64,000 nucleotides of DNA from Eubacterium nodatum ATCC 33099 (GTDB lineage Bacteria > Bacillota > Clostridia > Peptostreptococcales > Anaerovoracaceae), in contig AZKM01000003.1 of the NCBI GenBank assembly GCA_000510425.1, positions 1-64,000 on the forward strand. Reading direction: 5' to 3'. A model generated the notes under the pieces. The model was not told the DNA's origin and did not search any database. It was given only the letters and a program-made list of their open reading frames with translations. The translations under genes were made by a program, and so were the position numbers. Positions 45,525 through 53,806 of the stretch are shown here, one piece after another; position 1 is the stretch's first letter, and each line of letters starts with the position of its first letter.

Positions 45525-46751
45525 ATGAATAAAATTACAAATATAATAGGCTTAAATAGTACAAAACAATCCATTTGTGCTTTTGTCTTGCTTCTCAGCC
45601 TTATACTGACCTCATCATTGAGTATGAAAACTGTGTATGTATCAGCTGATGATAATACGCCCGGCGAAATTACCGTTACTTTTAAAAAAGACGGTGCCGG
45701 CGGCGGTGATACCGTTGTAAAGATTAAATCCGGAGAATGCGTGGATTTAAAATTCCCCACAAAGGGGTTGTCTAAAACTGTGGAAGAAAATTACGAAGAT
45801 GTTGTATACGATCAAGTAGGCTGGAGTACTGCAAAGAATCAGCAGACTTCCAATGTAACACCGGGAACGGTTTTTACTAAGGACACTGATGTTTGGCCGG
45901 TGTGGGAAAGCTCTGAAACAGCTGTACCAAAACCCGTCTTTTTTGCCCCCAACGGAGGTAAAGGTGAAATCGAAAATATTAAGGTCATCGGTAAAATAGG
46001 AAATCAAATGCCTGTGAAAATTCCCGAAAAAGAGGGATTTGAGTTTAAAGGATGGAGCAAAAGTCCTGACTCTCAGGCGGCTGATGTTAATAAAAACACC
46101 TATGTATCATCGTATATGGTTTGTTATGCGGTTTGGGAGAAAAAATCATCTGGCTTTGAGGAACAAATTGAAGCATTGCAAAAACAAGTAGAGACATTGA
46201 AAAAAGAGATAAAGGAATATAAAGAAAAACTCGCAGAAATAACAGAAAAATACAGTTCTCTGGTTACGGCAATGGAAACCCTTAAAGAAAAATTTGAACA
46301 AGCAACAACTGCTCTGAATAAAACCATTGAGGAAAGAGACAAAGCAATAAGCGAAAAAAATAAAGCGATTGAAGAAAAGAATAAAGCTATAAGTGAAAAG
46401 GACAAAGCCGTCAAAGAAAGAGATAAAGCTAAAAAGGAGCTGGAAATTACAAAAAAAATTATTGCTGCCAAATCTCTTAATGTTAAAAACTTTACTGTCA
46501 AAATAACCGGAAATACCGCAAAAATCAGTTGGAAGAAAAATTTTCGTGCACAGGGCTATCTTTTAATGTATAATGAGGTATCTAAGAAAAAAACTATCAC
46601 TTTAAAAATAGGCAAAAATTCTATTTCTAAGTATAGTATTAAAAAATTAAAAAAAGGCTGTGTATATAGGTTTCAGATTTGTACCTACAAAAAAATCAAA
46701 AATAGGTTCGTTTATGGAACCTACAGTCGTGTAAAGTTAAAAATAAAGTAA
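45525..46751 (+). CDS. Secreted coiled-coil protein with InlB-type B repeat
   Basis: The product (408 residues from ATG 45525, GGTGGTG eight bases upstream) has a signal peptide (SICAFVLLLSLILTSSLS), a beta region, then a Listeria-Bacteroides/InlB B-type repeat (FFAPNGGKGEIENIKVIG then KIPEKEGFEFKGWSKSP and YAVWEK). Residues about 211-314 are a long coiled coil with exact seven-residue repeats of the type EKNKAIS, EKDKAVK, ERDKAKK. The end (322-408) is a basic fibronectin-like domain (KITGNTAKISWKKNFRAQGY). It is likely a stalk-like surface protein. It shares the basic end with its two neighbours. Confidence 0.75.
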   Translation: MNKITNIIGLNSTKQSICAFVLLLSLILTSSLSMKTVYVSADDNTPGEITVTFKKDGAGGGDTVVKIKSGECVDLKFPTKGLSKTVEENYEDVVYDQVGWSTAKNQQTSNVTPGTVFTKDTDVWPVWESSETAVPKPVFFAPNGGKGEIENIKVIGKIGNQMPVKIPEKEGFEFKGWSKSPDSQAADVNKNTYVSSYMVCYAVWEKKSSGFEEQIEALQKQVETLKKEIKEYKEKLAEITEKYSSLVTAMETLKEKFEQATTALNKTIEERDKAISEKNKAIEEKNKAISEKDKAVKERDKAKKELEITKKIIAAKSLNVKNFTVKITGNTAKISWKKNFRAQGYLLMYNEVSKKKTITLKIGKNSISKYSIKKLKKGCVYRFQICTYKKIKNRFVYGTYSRVKLKIK

Positions 46752-46770
46752 TTATGAGAGGGTAACTATT

Positions 46771-48699
46771 ATGAACAAAATCAGGATTGCGGTTTGGAAA
46801 ATCGGAATAATTCTCGCAGCAGGGATTTTACTTACGGGACAAAGCTTTATTTACGGAACTTCCGATAACTCTAGGAATAACGACCTTGGAAACTATTTTA
46901 AACCGCTGGGAGACATGGTTTACAAAAATGGCGAAAAGTTTTTTTCATACCACGATCCTGAATTATTAAATGCAAACATACCGGTGACACAAAAAGCATC
47001 AGTACCTTCCTACTACAATCTTAAGGACAAAGGTCTGGTTACATCGGTAAAGGATCAAGGTGATTACGGTACCTGTTGGGCCCATGCTGCACTGGCATCT
47101 GTAGAATCCAACTTAATAAAGAAAAAACTTGCAAACCGACATATCGATCTTTCAGAACGGCATTTGGCATGGTATGCTTACGAATGCGTGGAAAAGAAAG
47201 AAAAGGATAAGAGCAAATATGCAGGTAATGATTCCAGAAATTATCTTTATGAACCCGATATTTATAACAGAGGCGGATTACTGGATACTGCAGTTTTTGC
47301 TTTAGCAAGAAGATACGGAGCAGTCTATGAACAGGATTGTCCGTATAATCCTGTTAAAAATATGATGAAAGGTGCAGATGCAGGAGATGGTGCGCCCAGA
47401 ACGATGTCTAAAATAGATCTGGAAAATGTAGATTATCTGCCGTCGGTAGCTCAATCTGCCATTGTCGGTAATTCCAAAGTCTTTAAGGATTATGCATATG
47501 GGGCAATTCCCCATATAAAAAAGGCTATACAGCAACACGGAGCTTTGTACGCTGCATATCATCATTATGACAGATACTCTGATAATGAAGGACCTTTCTT
47601 CAATAAGCAATATAACGCTTACTACTGTTATAAAGGCAGTGCTTTCGCAAACCATGCCATAACCATAGTAGGCTGGGATGACACAATATCTCCGGAAAAA
47701 TTCAATGACGGAAGTGGAAACAAGCCTATAAGACCGGGTGGTTGGATTGTTAAGAACAGTTGGGGAGAGAGTTTTGGAAATAATGGATATATGTATATTT
47801 CCTATTATGACAAGACTTTGTGTAATTTTTCATCTTATCATGGAAGTACTAAAAAGGCGAAAGAGCGAAATATTTATCAATATGACGGTATAGGAACAGG
47901 CGATAGTTTATATTCAGGAAATCGTTCCCTGGAAGCTGCTAACTGTTACAAGGCAAGGAAAAGCGAGTGGATAAATACCTTGGCTACCTATACTCCTGTG
48001 GCAAACTGCAAAATTAAGGCTACTGTCTATACCCGGAACGCCAAGGAAGCAAAGAAAGGAAACCTAGGTAAAAAAATATATTCTCAAAACTTCGGTACGT
48101 CCTATGCAGGCTTTCACAAGCTCAAACTGTCAAAATCCATAAAGTTAAAGGCAGGTCAAAAAGTCTTTGTGTCTGTAAAAACAAGTTATAAGTATAAAGG
48201 AAAGGTAATGTATTATCTGCCTTGTGAGGTAAAAAAAGACGTCTATCCTTTTGCAGTTACAACGATTTTGGATGTGCAGAAAGGTCAGAGCTTCATCAAG
48301 ACACCGGGCATAAACAAAGGAAAATGGTGTGATATGAAATACCTTTCCAATAGTCAGTCCAACCCTCAATTCGGAAACGCATTGGTAAAGGTTTATACGG
48401 GAAAAGCCGGTAAGAACATCCTCAAACCTAAAACCGGCAAAAAAAGTATCAAAGTCTCTCTTCCTAAGTTCAGTGTAAAGAGAGTAAATAAAAACTATAT
48501 AATAGTGAAAATCGGAAAGGCTAAAAATGCTAAAGGCTGTTATATATATGTCAGAGGAAAGAAAGTAAAAACCGTAAAAAAACTCCCTTGCTATGTAAAA
48601 ATCAAAAAGAAAAAAATAGGAATAGGGAAGGTTACGATTAAGGCTTGGAAGAAAAAGGGCAAAAAAATATACTACAGCAAAATGAGTTCAAAGAAATAA
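46771..48699 (+). CDS. Secreted papain-like (C1A) cysteine protease
   Basis: The 642-residue protein has a signal peptide (IAVWKIGIILAAGILLTGQS) and a C1A peptidase domain with all catalytic residues: QGDYGTCWAHAALAS (Cys102; the Gln of the oxyanion hole at 96), NHAITIVGWDD (His near 295) and GGWIVKNSWGESFG (Asn near 330). After this comes the lectin-like beta domain usual in clostridial members (NIYQYDGIGTGDSLY, ATYTPVANCKIKATVYT), then a lysine-rich fibronectin-like end. Such enzymes act outside the cell on host or matrix proteins. The gene ends the three-gene secreted cluster and is followed by a strong stem-loop. Confidence 0.88.
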   Translation: MNKIRIAVWKIGIILAAGILLTGQSFIYGTSDNSRNNDLGNYFKPLGDMVYKNGEKFFSYHDPELLNANIPVTQKASVPSYYNLKDKGLVTSVKDQGDYGTCWAHAALASVESNLIKKKLANRHIDLSERHLAWYAYECVEKKEKDKSKYAGNDSRNYLYEPDIYNRGGLLDTAVFALARRYGAVYEQDCPYNPVKNMMKGADAGDGAPRTMSKIDLENVDYLPSVAQSAIVGNSKVFKDYAYGAIPHIKKAIQQHGALYAAYHHYDRYSDNEGPFFNKQYNAYYCYKGSAFANHAITIVGWDDTISPEKFNDGSGNKPIRPGGWIVKNSWGESFGNNGYMYISYYDKTLCNFSSYHGSTKKAKERNIYQYDGIGTGDSLYSGNRSLEAANCYKARKSEWINTLATYTPVANCKIKATVYTRNAKEAKKGNLGKKIYSQNFGTSYAGFHKLKLSKSIKLKAGQKVFVSVKTSYKYKGKVMYYLPCEVKKDVYPFAVTTILDVQKGQSFIKTPGINKGKWCDMKYLSNSQSNPQFGNALVKVYTGKAGKNILKPKTGKKSIKVSLPKFSVKRVNKNYIIVKIGKAKNAKGCYIYVRGKKVKTVKKLPCYVKIKKKKIGIGKVTIKAWKKKGKKIYYSKMSSKK

Positions 48700-48710
48700 T
48701 TTATTTTCCG

Positions 48711-48772
48711 AAAAAAGCAGGCATGATTGGAAAGTTTCATCTATAAATCTTTCCAATCATGCCTGTTCTTCT
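48711..48772. terminator. Strong bidirectional stem-loop
   Basis: A 17-bp perfect stem (48718-48734 with 48749-48765, arms starting CAGGCATGATTGGAAAG) has a 14-base loop. On the minus strand it is followed by TTTTTT, on the plus strand by TTCTTCT. It sits between the protease gene and the convergent rubredoxin locus. Confidence 0.85.
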
Positions 48773-48829
48773 ACAGCCCCAATATTATCTTTCTTTATTT
48801 TCGGCTAGCTGACATGACCGCCTTAATTT

Positions 48830-49188
48830 TTACAGTAGCTCAAAATCAATTGCACCATGCTTACATAACGGGCATACAAAGTCCTCCGGAAGTACATCCT
48901 CCTCATAAACATATCCACAAATTTTGCACACATAACCCTTTTTCTTTGCTTCCGGTTTTGGCTTAATATGATCGAAATAATACCGGTATGAAGCTGATGG
49001 AACTTCTGAAAGCACTTTCTGCTCCGTAACGCTTCCAATGAAAATCGTATGCGAACCAACATCCACAGTCTTATTTACTTTTACGGAAAAAACCGCATTC
49101 CCGTATTTATGATACATGCGTTATCCTTATCTCCATCCTTTGCTGAAAGAATGAAAAGACCATAAGTCAATTTAAAAACTGCGCTCAT
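48830..49188 (-). pseudogene. Flavoprotein-rubredoxin fusion gene with internal deletion
   Basis: From ATG 49188 (AGGAG upstream) the frame reads MSAVFKLTYGLFILSAKDGD then KDNACIINT, the start of the flavin reductase-rubredoxin (Hrb-like) proteins. It then jumps, out of frame, to NAVFSVKVNKTVDVGSHTIF and continues in the second frame to the C-terminal rubredoxin domain with both Cys pairs (YVCKICGYVYE and FVCPLCKHGA). About 70-80 residues of the flavin domain are lost. The shortened frame from 49117 could only give a headless protein. The intact gene would reduce oxygen or peroxide with electrons from rubredoxin. Confidence 0.75.
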
Positions 49189-49202
49189 TTCAATTCTCCT
49201 TC

Positions 49203-49361
49203 TTATTTTTCTTCAAAAACGCCTTTACCCATTCCGCAAAGTGGACATTCAAAATCATCCGGAAGTTTTTCAAATGCCGTTCCCTGAGCGATTCCGTTAT
49301 CCGGATCGCCTACTGCCGGATCATATTCCCATCCACATGCACCACATACATATTTACTCAT
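49203..49361 (-). CDS. Rubredoxin
   Basis: A 52-residue protein starts at ATG 49361 with AAAGGAGAG upstream and ends at 49203. It has the rubredoxin iron site [12 protein letters not shown] (Cys6, Cys9) and [10 protein letters not shown] (Cys39, Cys42), with the [19 protein letters not shown] loop in between. Rubredoxins carry single electrons, in anaerobes mostly to oxygen- and peroxide-reducing enzymes. It lies 14 bases upstream of the damaged flavoprotein-rubredoxin gene, which was probably its electron partner. Confidence 0.92.
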   Translation of the reverse strand: MSKYVCGACGWEYDPAVGDPDNGIAQGTAFEKLPDDFECPLCGMGKGVFEEK

Positions 49362-49396
49362 AATTCTCTCCTTTCACAAGATACTTTTACTGAATA

Positions 49397-50065
49397 TTAT
49401 TTTCTGAAATTATAATGCACCTTATCTATTCCCAAAGTTGCCGGCATTAAACACGCCAGCCCCAGTAAAAAACCTCCTGCTACATCAGTCGGGTAGTGTA
49501 CTCCGACAAAAATTCTGCTAAAGCCAATCCCTATAATCATAATACTGCCGATTGCCGTCAAACAGTTAGCCGTAGTCTTATCACTGCAATTTCTTCTTAT
49601 AAGAAAAATTATCATTCCATAGCAAAATAAGCCATTCACGGAATGACCGCTGGGAAAGGAAAACCCTCCCTGTTGAATCAAATGAAAAATTTCCTCCGGT
49701 CTGGGTCTTGCAAAGCTGTATTTTAAAAATTTATATAGAGCAAATGTCACTGTACCTGTCAGTGCCGTAGGAACCCCAATAGACCATCTTGTCTTTGGAA
49801 TCACAGTCGCAATGCCTATTGCCGATATTACTATGACGGCATTCCCAAGATAAGTCCACGGCACAAAAATACTTTTAGTAAAACTGTTTCTAAAGGAATA
49901 AACAATCTCGCTTACTTTCCTATCAAAAGTTTCCGTATTGCCCAATGAAACCTTATATGCGATTATACAAAATGCTGTTAGCGCAAAAGCACTAACAGCT
50001 AATCTTAAAACAACACTATTTCTATTTAAGGTTTTCCTACTTAACAAATCTAACTGCCGTTCCAT
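49397..50065 (-). CDS. PAP2-family membrane phosphatase
   Basis: The product (222 residues from ATG 50065) has about six membrane segments and the three PAP2 phosphatase motifs: KYSFARPRP, FSFPSGHSVNG with the catalytic His, and SRIFVGVHYPTDVAGG. It would hydrolyse lipid phosphates such as undecaprenyl diphosphate or phosphatidic acid at the outer membrane face. The ATG lies nine bases after a GGAGG within the end of the upstream YbjQ gene, so the two overlap by 29 bases and are coupled. A longer upstream reading is less likely. Confidence 0.88.
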   Translation of the reverse strand: MERQLDLLSRKTLNRNSVVLRLAVSAFALTAFCIIAYKVSLGNTETFDRKVSEIVYSFRNSFTKSIFVPWTYLGNAVIVISAIGIATVIPKTRWSIGVPTALTGTVTFALYKFLKYSFARPRPEEIFHLIQQGGFSFPSGHSVNGLFCYGMIIFLIRRNCSDKTTANCLTAIGSIMIIGIGFSRIFVGVHYPTDVAGGFLLGLACLMPATLGIDKVHYNFRK

Positions 50066-50351
50066 AAGCAATAACCTCCGCAGCACCCTGCATAATAGCA
50101 GATGATGCAAATCTGACATTGATTACTGCGTCAGCACCCAAAGACTCCGCTTCATCGACCATTCTCTGTGTAGCCACTTGTCTGGCTTCCCTCAGCATGT
50201 CTGTATATCCTGAAATTTCACCACCTACAATAGTCTTAAAGCCTGCACCTATATCTTTTCCGATATGCTTTGACTGAACAGTATTTCCCTTCACCAATCC
50301 TAATGCCTTAATTTCTACTCCGGGCACATAACTCAAATTAATTAATTTCAT
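50037..50351 (-). CDS. YbjQ-family (UPF0145) protein
   Basis: The 104-residue protein matches the YbjQ/UPF0145 family: a beta-alpha unit with VPGVEIKALGLVKGNTVQSK, DIGAGFKTIVGGEISGYTDM, AESLGADAVINVRFASSAIM and EVIAYGTAV. Members form pentamers; some are called heavy-metal-binding from sequence only. Function is unknown. GGAGG precedes the ATG. Confidence 0.88.
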   Translation of the reverse strand: MKLINLSYVPGVEIKALGLVKGNTVQSKHIGKDIGAGFKTIVGGEISGYTDMLREARQVATQRMVDEAESLGADAVINVRFASSAIMQGAAEVIAYGTAVRFVK

Positions 50352-50552
50352 AGTTCCCTCCTTGCTGCTTCACCCCTGATTCGCTGCGAAACATCGGTTC
50401 AATACCTTTTAGTTCCGGACTTTGAATCATTTCAAAAATCATTCTTGATAGCATTATACACCAAAATTTTTAATTATCAAACTGAAAAATTGACTAACCT
50501 CCTCATATATGATACCTTTTTACTATCTTAAATTTCAGTAGAGGAGAAAACA

Positions 50553-51281
50553 ATGGGAAAACTTCAAAATATACCTGCTATTTTCAAAATATATAAATCT
50601 ATAAGAACTTTCAACAGCCGAATCAAACCTATTCAGGAAGCTGCAAAAGCAGGCAATACAAACCTTGAAAAAGAACTTATTGCCTTATATACCTATCAAT
50701 GGGCAGAAGACACGATAGAAAAACTTTGTATGCATGTGGAAGTCTTTGGTCGTGAAAATATTCCGGAAAAGGATGGTCTTGTGTTTATTTCTAATCATCA
50801 AGGGTATGGAGATATTATAGTATTATTTAAGGCACTACAGGGAAAGCAGCTTGGATTTATCGCAAAGGATACTTTAGCAAAATTACCTTTATTTGGGAAA
50901 TGGATTACAACAATACACGGTCTGTTTCTCCACAGAGGAAATGCAAAAGAGGCTCTCAAGTCGCTGTCTCAGGGTGCAAAACAGATTAAGGATGGATATA
51001 ATTTAGTCATTTTTCCGGAGGGAACCAGAAGTAAAGGACCTGAAATGGCTGACTTTAAACCCGGAAGTTTCAAACTGGCAACGATGGCAAAAGCTGCAAT
51101 AGTGCCAATTACAATCAATGGAACTTACCATCTTCTTGAAGAAAAGGGTTATTACCAAAAGGATGCTCATGTGACAGTTACTATTCACCCTGCAGTCGAA
51201 ACGGATGGTCTAAGTAGAAAAGAAATCAGTAATACTATCAAAAACATAGAAGACACCATTCGTGTCGCAATAAAAAAATAA
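50553..51281 (+). CDS. plsC: 1-acyl-sn-glycerol-3-phosphate acyltransferase
   Basis: PlsC adds the second acyl chain to lysophosphatidic acid at the membrane. The 242-residue protein has the acyltransferase motifs ISNHQGYGDI (NHx4D), GKWITTIHGLFLHRGN, VIFPEGTRSKG and VPITINGTYHL. The N-terminal 60 residues form a membrane-associating helix pair. GAGGAG precedes the ATG. It is followed by a thioredoxin gene 35 bases later, perhaps in one transcript. Confidence 0.92.
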   Translation: MGKLQNIPAIFKIYKSIRTFNSRIKPIQEAAKAGNTNLEKELIALYTYQWAEDTIEKLCMHVEVFGRENIPEKDGLVFISNHQGYGDIIVLFKALQGKQLGFIAKDTLAKLPLFGKWITTIHGLFLHRGNAKEALKSLSQGAKQIKDGYNLVIFPEGTRSKGPEMADFKPGSFKLATMAKAAIVPITINGTYHLLEEKGYYQKDAHVTVTIHPAVETDGLSRKEISNTIKNIEDTIRVAIKK

Positions 51282-51316
51282 CCTTTTATAGGATATTAAG
51301 AAAAGAGGAAATTAAA

Positions 51317-51625
51317 ATGATTGAAATTACAAAAAACAACTTTGAACAGGAAGTTATGAATTCAGACAAACCGGTATTTTTGGACTTTTGGGCTCCATGG
51401 TGCGGATACTGCAAACAGCTGATGCCTACAGTTGAAGAACTTTCAGGAGAATACTCAGATAAGGCTAAGTTCGGTACAATCAATATCGACAACGAGCCTG
51501 AGCTGGCTGCCAAGTTCGGCGTTATGAGCATACCCGTTACAATGGTAATTGAAGGCGGCGAGCTTAAGTCGAAGCTTTTAGGTGCTTTTCCAAAGGAAGA
51601 ACTGATTTCCAAACATAATCTATAA
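51317..51625 (+). CDS. trxA: Thioredoxin with CGYC active site
   Basis: The 102-residue protein is a single thioredoxin fold with VFLDFWAPWCGYCKQLMPTV, the cis-Pro loop MSIPVTMVIEGGE and a normal C-terminal helix. The active site is CGYC where most thioredoxins have CGPC; Pro to Tyr exchanges raise redox potential in studied variants and CGYC is found in some anaerobe thioredoxins and DsbC-like enzymes. No signal peptide, so it works in the cytoplasm. AAGAGG precedes the ATG. Confidence 0.92.
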   Translation: MIEITKNNFEQEVMNSDKPVFLDFWAPWCGYCKQLMPTVEELSGEYSDKAKFGTINIDNEPELAAKFGVMSIPVTMVIEGGELKSKLLGAFPKEELISKHNL

Positions 51626-51649
51626 CATAAAAATTACATAACAATATTT

Positions 51650-51741
51650 AAAAACCACCGGCATCAAAATAAGATGATTCCTGAAAGTCAGATTAAAAGT
51701 CTAATCATTACAGGGTCAATCCGGATGCACCGGTGGTTTTT
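51650..51741. terminator. Long branched hairpin between convergent genes
   Basis: AAAAACCACCGGCATC at the left pairs with GATGCACCGGTGGTTTTT at the right with a two-base bulge. Inside, CCTG/CAGG and GATTA/TAATC can pair as well, so the whole 92 bases form a long hairpin. It has U-tracts for both directions and lies between the thioredoxin gene and the minus-strand YdcF-like gene. Confidence 0.7.
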
Positions 51742-51850
51742 AGTAGTTTTCGGTGATTTTGGTGTTTGTCAATTATTAGGTCTTTGCCAACAATATTTAG
51801 TGCAGAACCTAATTATTCTGTTTAAACTTATCCTTTCTTATAATTTAAGT

Positions 51851-52558
51851 TTACTCTCCGTGGCTGGAAACTCCACTGCCTGTAATCGGAATTTCTTCCC
51901 CTCCAAATGTCGGTTTCGGTTTGTAAAAACTCTGAAAATAATCTTTTACTCTCGCAAAAATCTCTCTGCTCTCTCTTCCAAATTTCCCTGAATATTGTTC
52001 TTGGTCTGCGGAAACACCTATAGCCTTAATTCCAAGCTTATCCGCAATGTAGAGAGATCTGTACATATGATAGGTCTGTGTAATGACAATCATTTTATCA
52101 ATCTTAAAAATACTTTTTCCTCTATACATGGACTCGTATGTGGAAAATCCCGCATGGTCACAGAAAATATCTTTTTTGGGAATCCCCTGTTTCAGTGCGT
52201 AGTTAAGCATAACATGGATTTCGTTATGGGAAACTGTGCCGTTATCTCCGGTCATTAAAATTTTAGGTGCTGCTCCATTTCTATAAAGCAAAATAGCGAC
52301 ATCAAGCCTATCCTTAAGCATAGGTGAAGGAGTTTCTCTATCCTTTATTCCGCAACCCAACACCATGATACAATCTCCTTTGAAATTTTTAGATCGGTCA
52401 ATCTCAGTTTTCTCAAGGATATTTTCATTAGTAGTCACCTTAGCCACAATATTCTTTTTTTCCGTATTGATAATATGTCTGTTTATGCCGTAGGTCAAAG
52501 CAATGATAATTGCTGCAAGCAAGCAGAACAAAATAAATATTTTCTTCATTTTTTTCAT
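51851..52558 (-). CDS. SanA/YdcF-family membrane protein (DUF218)
   Basis: The product (235 residues from ATG 52558) has one N-terminal membrane segment (IFILFCLLAAIIIALTYGI) and a DUF218 domain: CIMVLGCGIKDRETPSPMLK, LLYRNGAAPKILMTGDNG, FSTYESMYRG, ITQTYHMYRSLYIA and a final YFQSFYKPKPTFGGEEIPI. This matches SanA and YdcF proteins, which are tied to envelope barrier function and vancomycin exclusion in enterobacteria. Enzyme activity is not known. No strong ribosome site is visible; a longer start at 52621 is open. Confidence 0.8.
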   Translation of the reverse strand: MKKMKKIFILFCLLAAIIIALTYGINRHIINTEKKNIVAKVTTNENILEKTEIDRSKNFKGDCIMVLGCGIKDRETPSPMLKDRLDVAILLYRNGAAPKILMTGDNGTVSHNEIHVMLNYALKQGIPKKDIFCDHAGFSTYESMYRGKSIFKIDKMIVITQTYHMYRSLYIADKLGIKAIGVSADQEQYSGKFGRESREIFARVKDYFQSFYKPKPTFGGEEIPITGSGVSSHGE

Positions 52559-52570
52559 ATATATACACTT

Positions 52571-52599
52571 TTGCAAATGGTAAATTTTTATGTTAGAAT
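52571..52599 (+). promoter_or_regulatory. Promoter of aroB
   Basis: TTGCAA (52571-52576), a 17-base spacer and TAGAAT (52594-52599), 73 bases before the aroB start. Confidence 0.55.
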
Positions 52600-52672
52600 C
52601 AGACTTAATAATAAGCGACATTATAGCATAGCTATGTGTTAGTTTAAAGAAGAGTTATGGGGAGATTGAAAA

Positions 52673-53716
52673 ATGGAGCGTTTTGCTGTAACAACTGAAA
52701 GGCCTTATGATATTCTCATAGGAAAAGGAATTCTGGATCAATCCGGTAAATATATTAAAGAGTGTGTAAATCCTTGTCGTGTCTGCATAATTACAGATAG
52801 CAAGGTAAACAAACTGTATTCCAAAATTTTATCATCATCATTAGAAGAAAATGGTTTTGAAACACATAAAATTGTTTTTCCGGAAGGTGAATATTCCAAG
52901 AGTATAGCAACTTATGCAAATGTTTTGGAATCCCTTGCAGAAAAAGCCTTTTCCCGTTCAGATATTATCATTGCACTGGGTGGAGGTGTTGTAGGTGATT
53001 TGTCCGGCTTTGCAGCTGCCACATATCTGCGAGGAATCAGATATATCCAAATCCCTACCACATACCTTGCTGCAGTGGATTCATCAGTGGGCGGAAAAAC
53101 TGCCGTTAATCTTCTTTCGGGAAAAAATCTGGCAGGAGCATTTTGGCAGCCTTCTATGGTAATATGTGACTACAAAACTTTTGACAGTATGGAAGAAGCT
53201 TTTCTTCTGGACGGAGTTGCTGAAGCCATTAAAAGTGGAATGATCATGGAAAGCTCTCTAATAGACAGAGTTTTAGCCAAAGATTACGGCAAAGTAATCG
53301 AAAGATGTGTTTCCATAAAAAAATCAGTGGTAGAGGCGGACGAGCGGGATATTGGAATGCGTCAGCTCCTGAACTTCGGTCATACCATAGGTCACGGTAT
53401 AGAAAAACTGAGTTCCTACAGAATATCCCACGGCAGAGCAGTCGCCATGGGAATGGTGGTTGAATCAAAAGCAGCTTTTAAAATGGGACTCACCGGATAC
53501 GATGCAAGTGAATATCTGACAGAGGTTTTGACAAAGTGCGGCTTTGACTTAAACCTTCCCTATTCCGCAGAACAACTATACAAATATGCCAAAAATGATA
53601 AAAAAATCAGTGCCGATTCGATATCTATGGTAATTCCTGAATCCATTGGTAAATGCAGATTACAAAAGATTCTTTTGTCTGATTTAGAAAGATTTATTCA
53701 GTTGGGAATAAAGTAA
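52673..53716 (+). CDS. aroB: 3-dehydroquinate synthase
   Basis: AroB makes 3-dehydroquinate from DAHP in the shikimate pathway with NAD and a divalent metal. The 347-residue protein has the NAD-binding ALGGGVVGDLSGFAAATYLRG, IPTTYLAAVDSSVGGKTAVN, the metal ligands in VAEAIKSGMI and LNFGHTIGHGIEKLS, and GRAVAMGMV. Length and order agree with the family. No other shikimate genes stand next to it. AGTTATGGGGAG precedes the ATG. Confidence 0.96.
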   Translation: MERFAVTTERPYDILIGKGILDQSGKYIKECVNPCRVCIITDSKVNKLYSKILSSSLEENGFETHKIVFPEGEYSKSIATYANVLESLAEKAFSRSDIIIALGGGVVGDLSGFAAATYLRGIRYIQIPTTYLAAVDSSVGGKTAVNLLSGKNLAGAFWQPSMVICDYKTFDSMEEAFLLDGVAEAIKSGMIMESSLIDRVLAKDYGKVIERCVSIKKSVVEADERDIGMRQLLNFGHTIGHGIEKLSSYRISHGRAVAMGMVVESKAAFKMGLTGYDASEYLTEVLTKCGFDLNLPYSAEQLYKYAKNDKKISADSISMVIPESIGKCRLQKILLSDLERFIQLGIK

Positions 53717-53806
53717 ATGGCTCAGTGGTAATGCGAATGTGAAAAAGAATGGGGATAATAAAAAGTACGGTATAATATAAAAGCACAGCAAAAGGAGGGT
53801 AAAACA

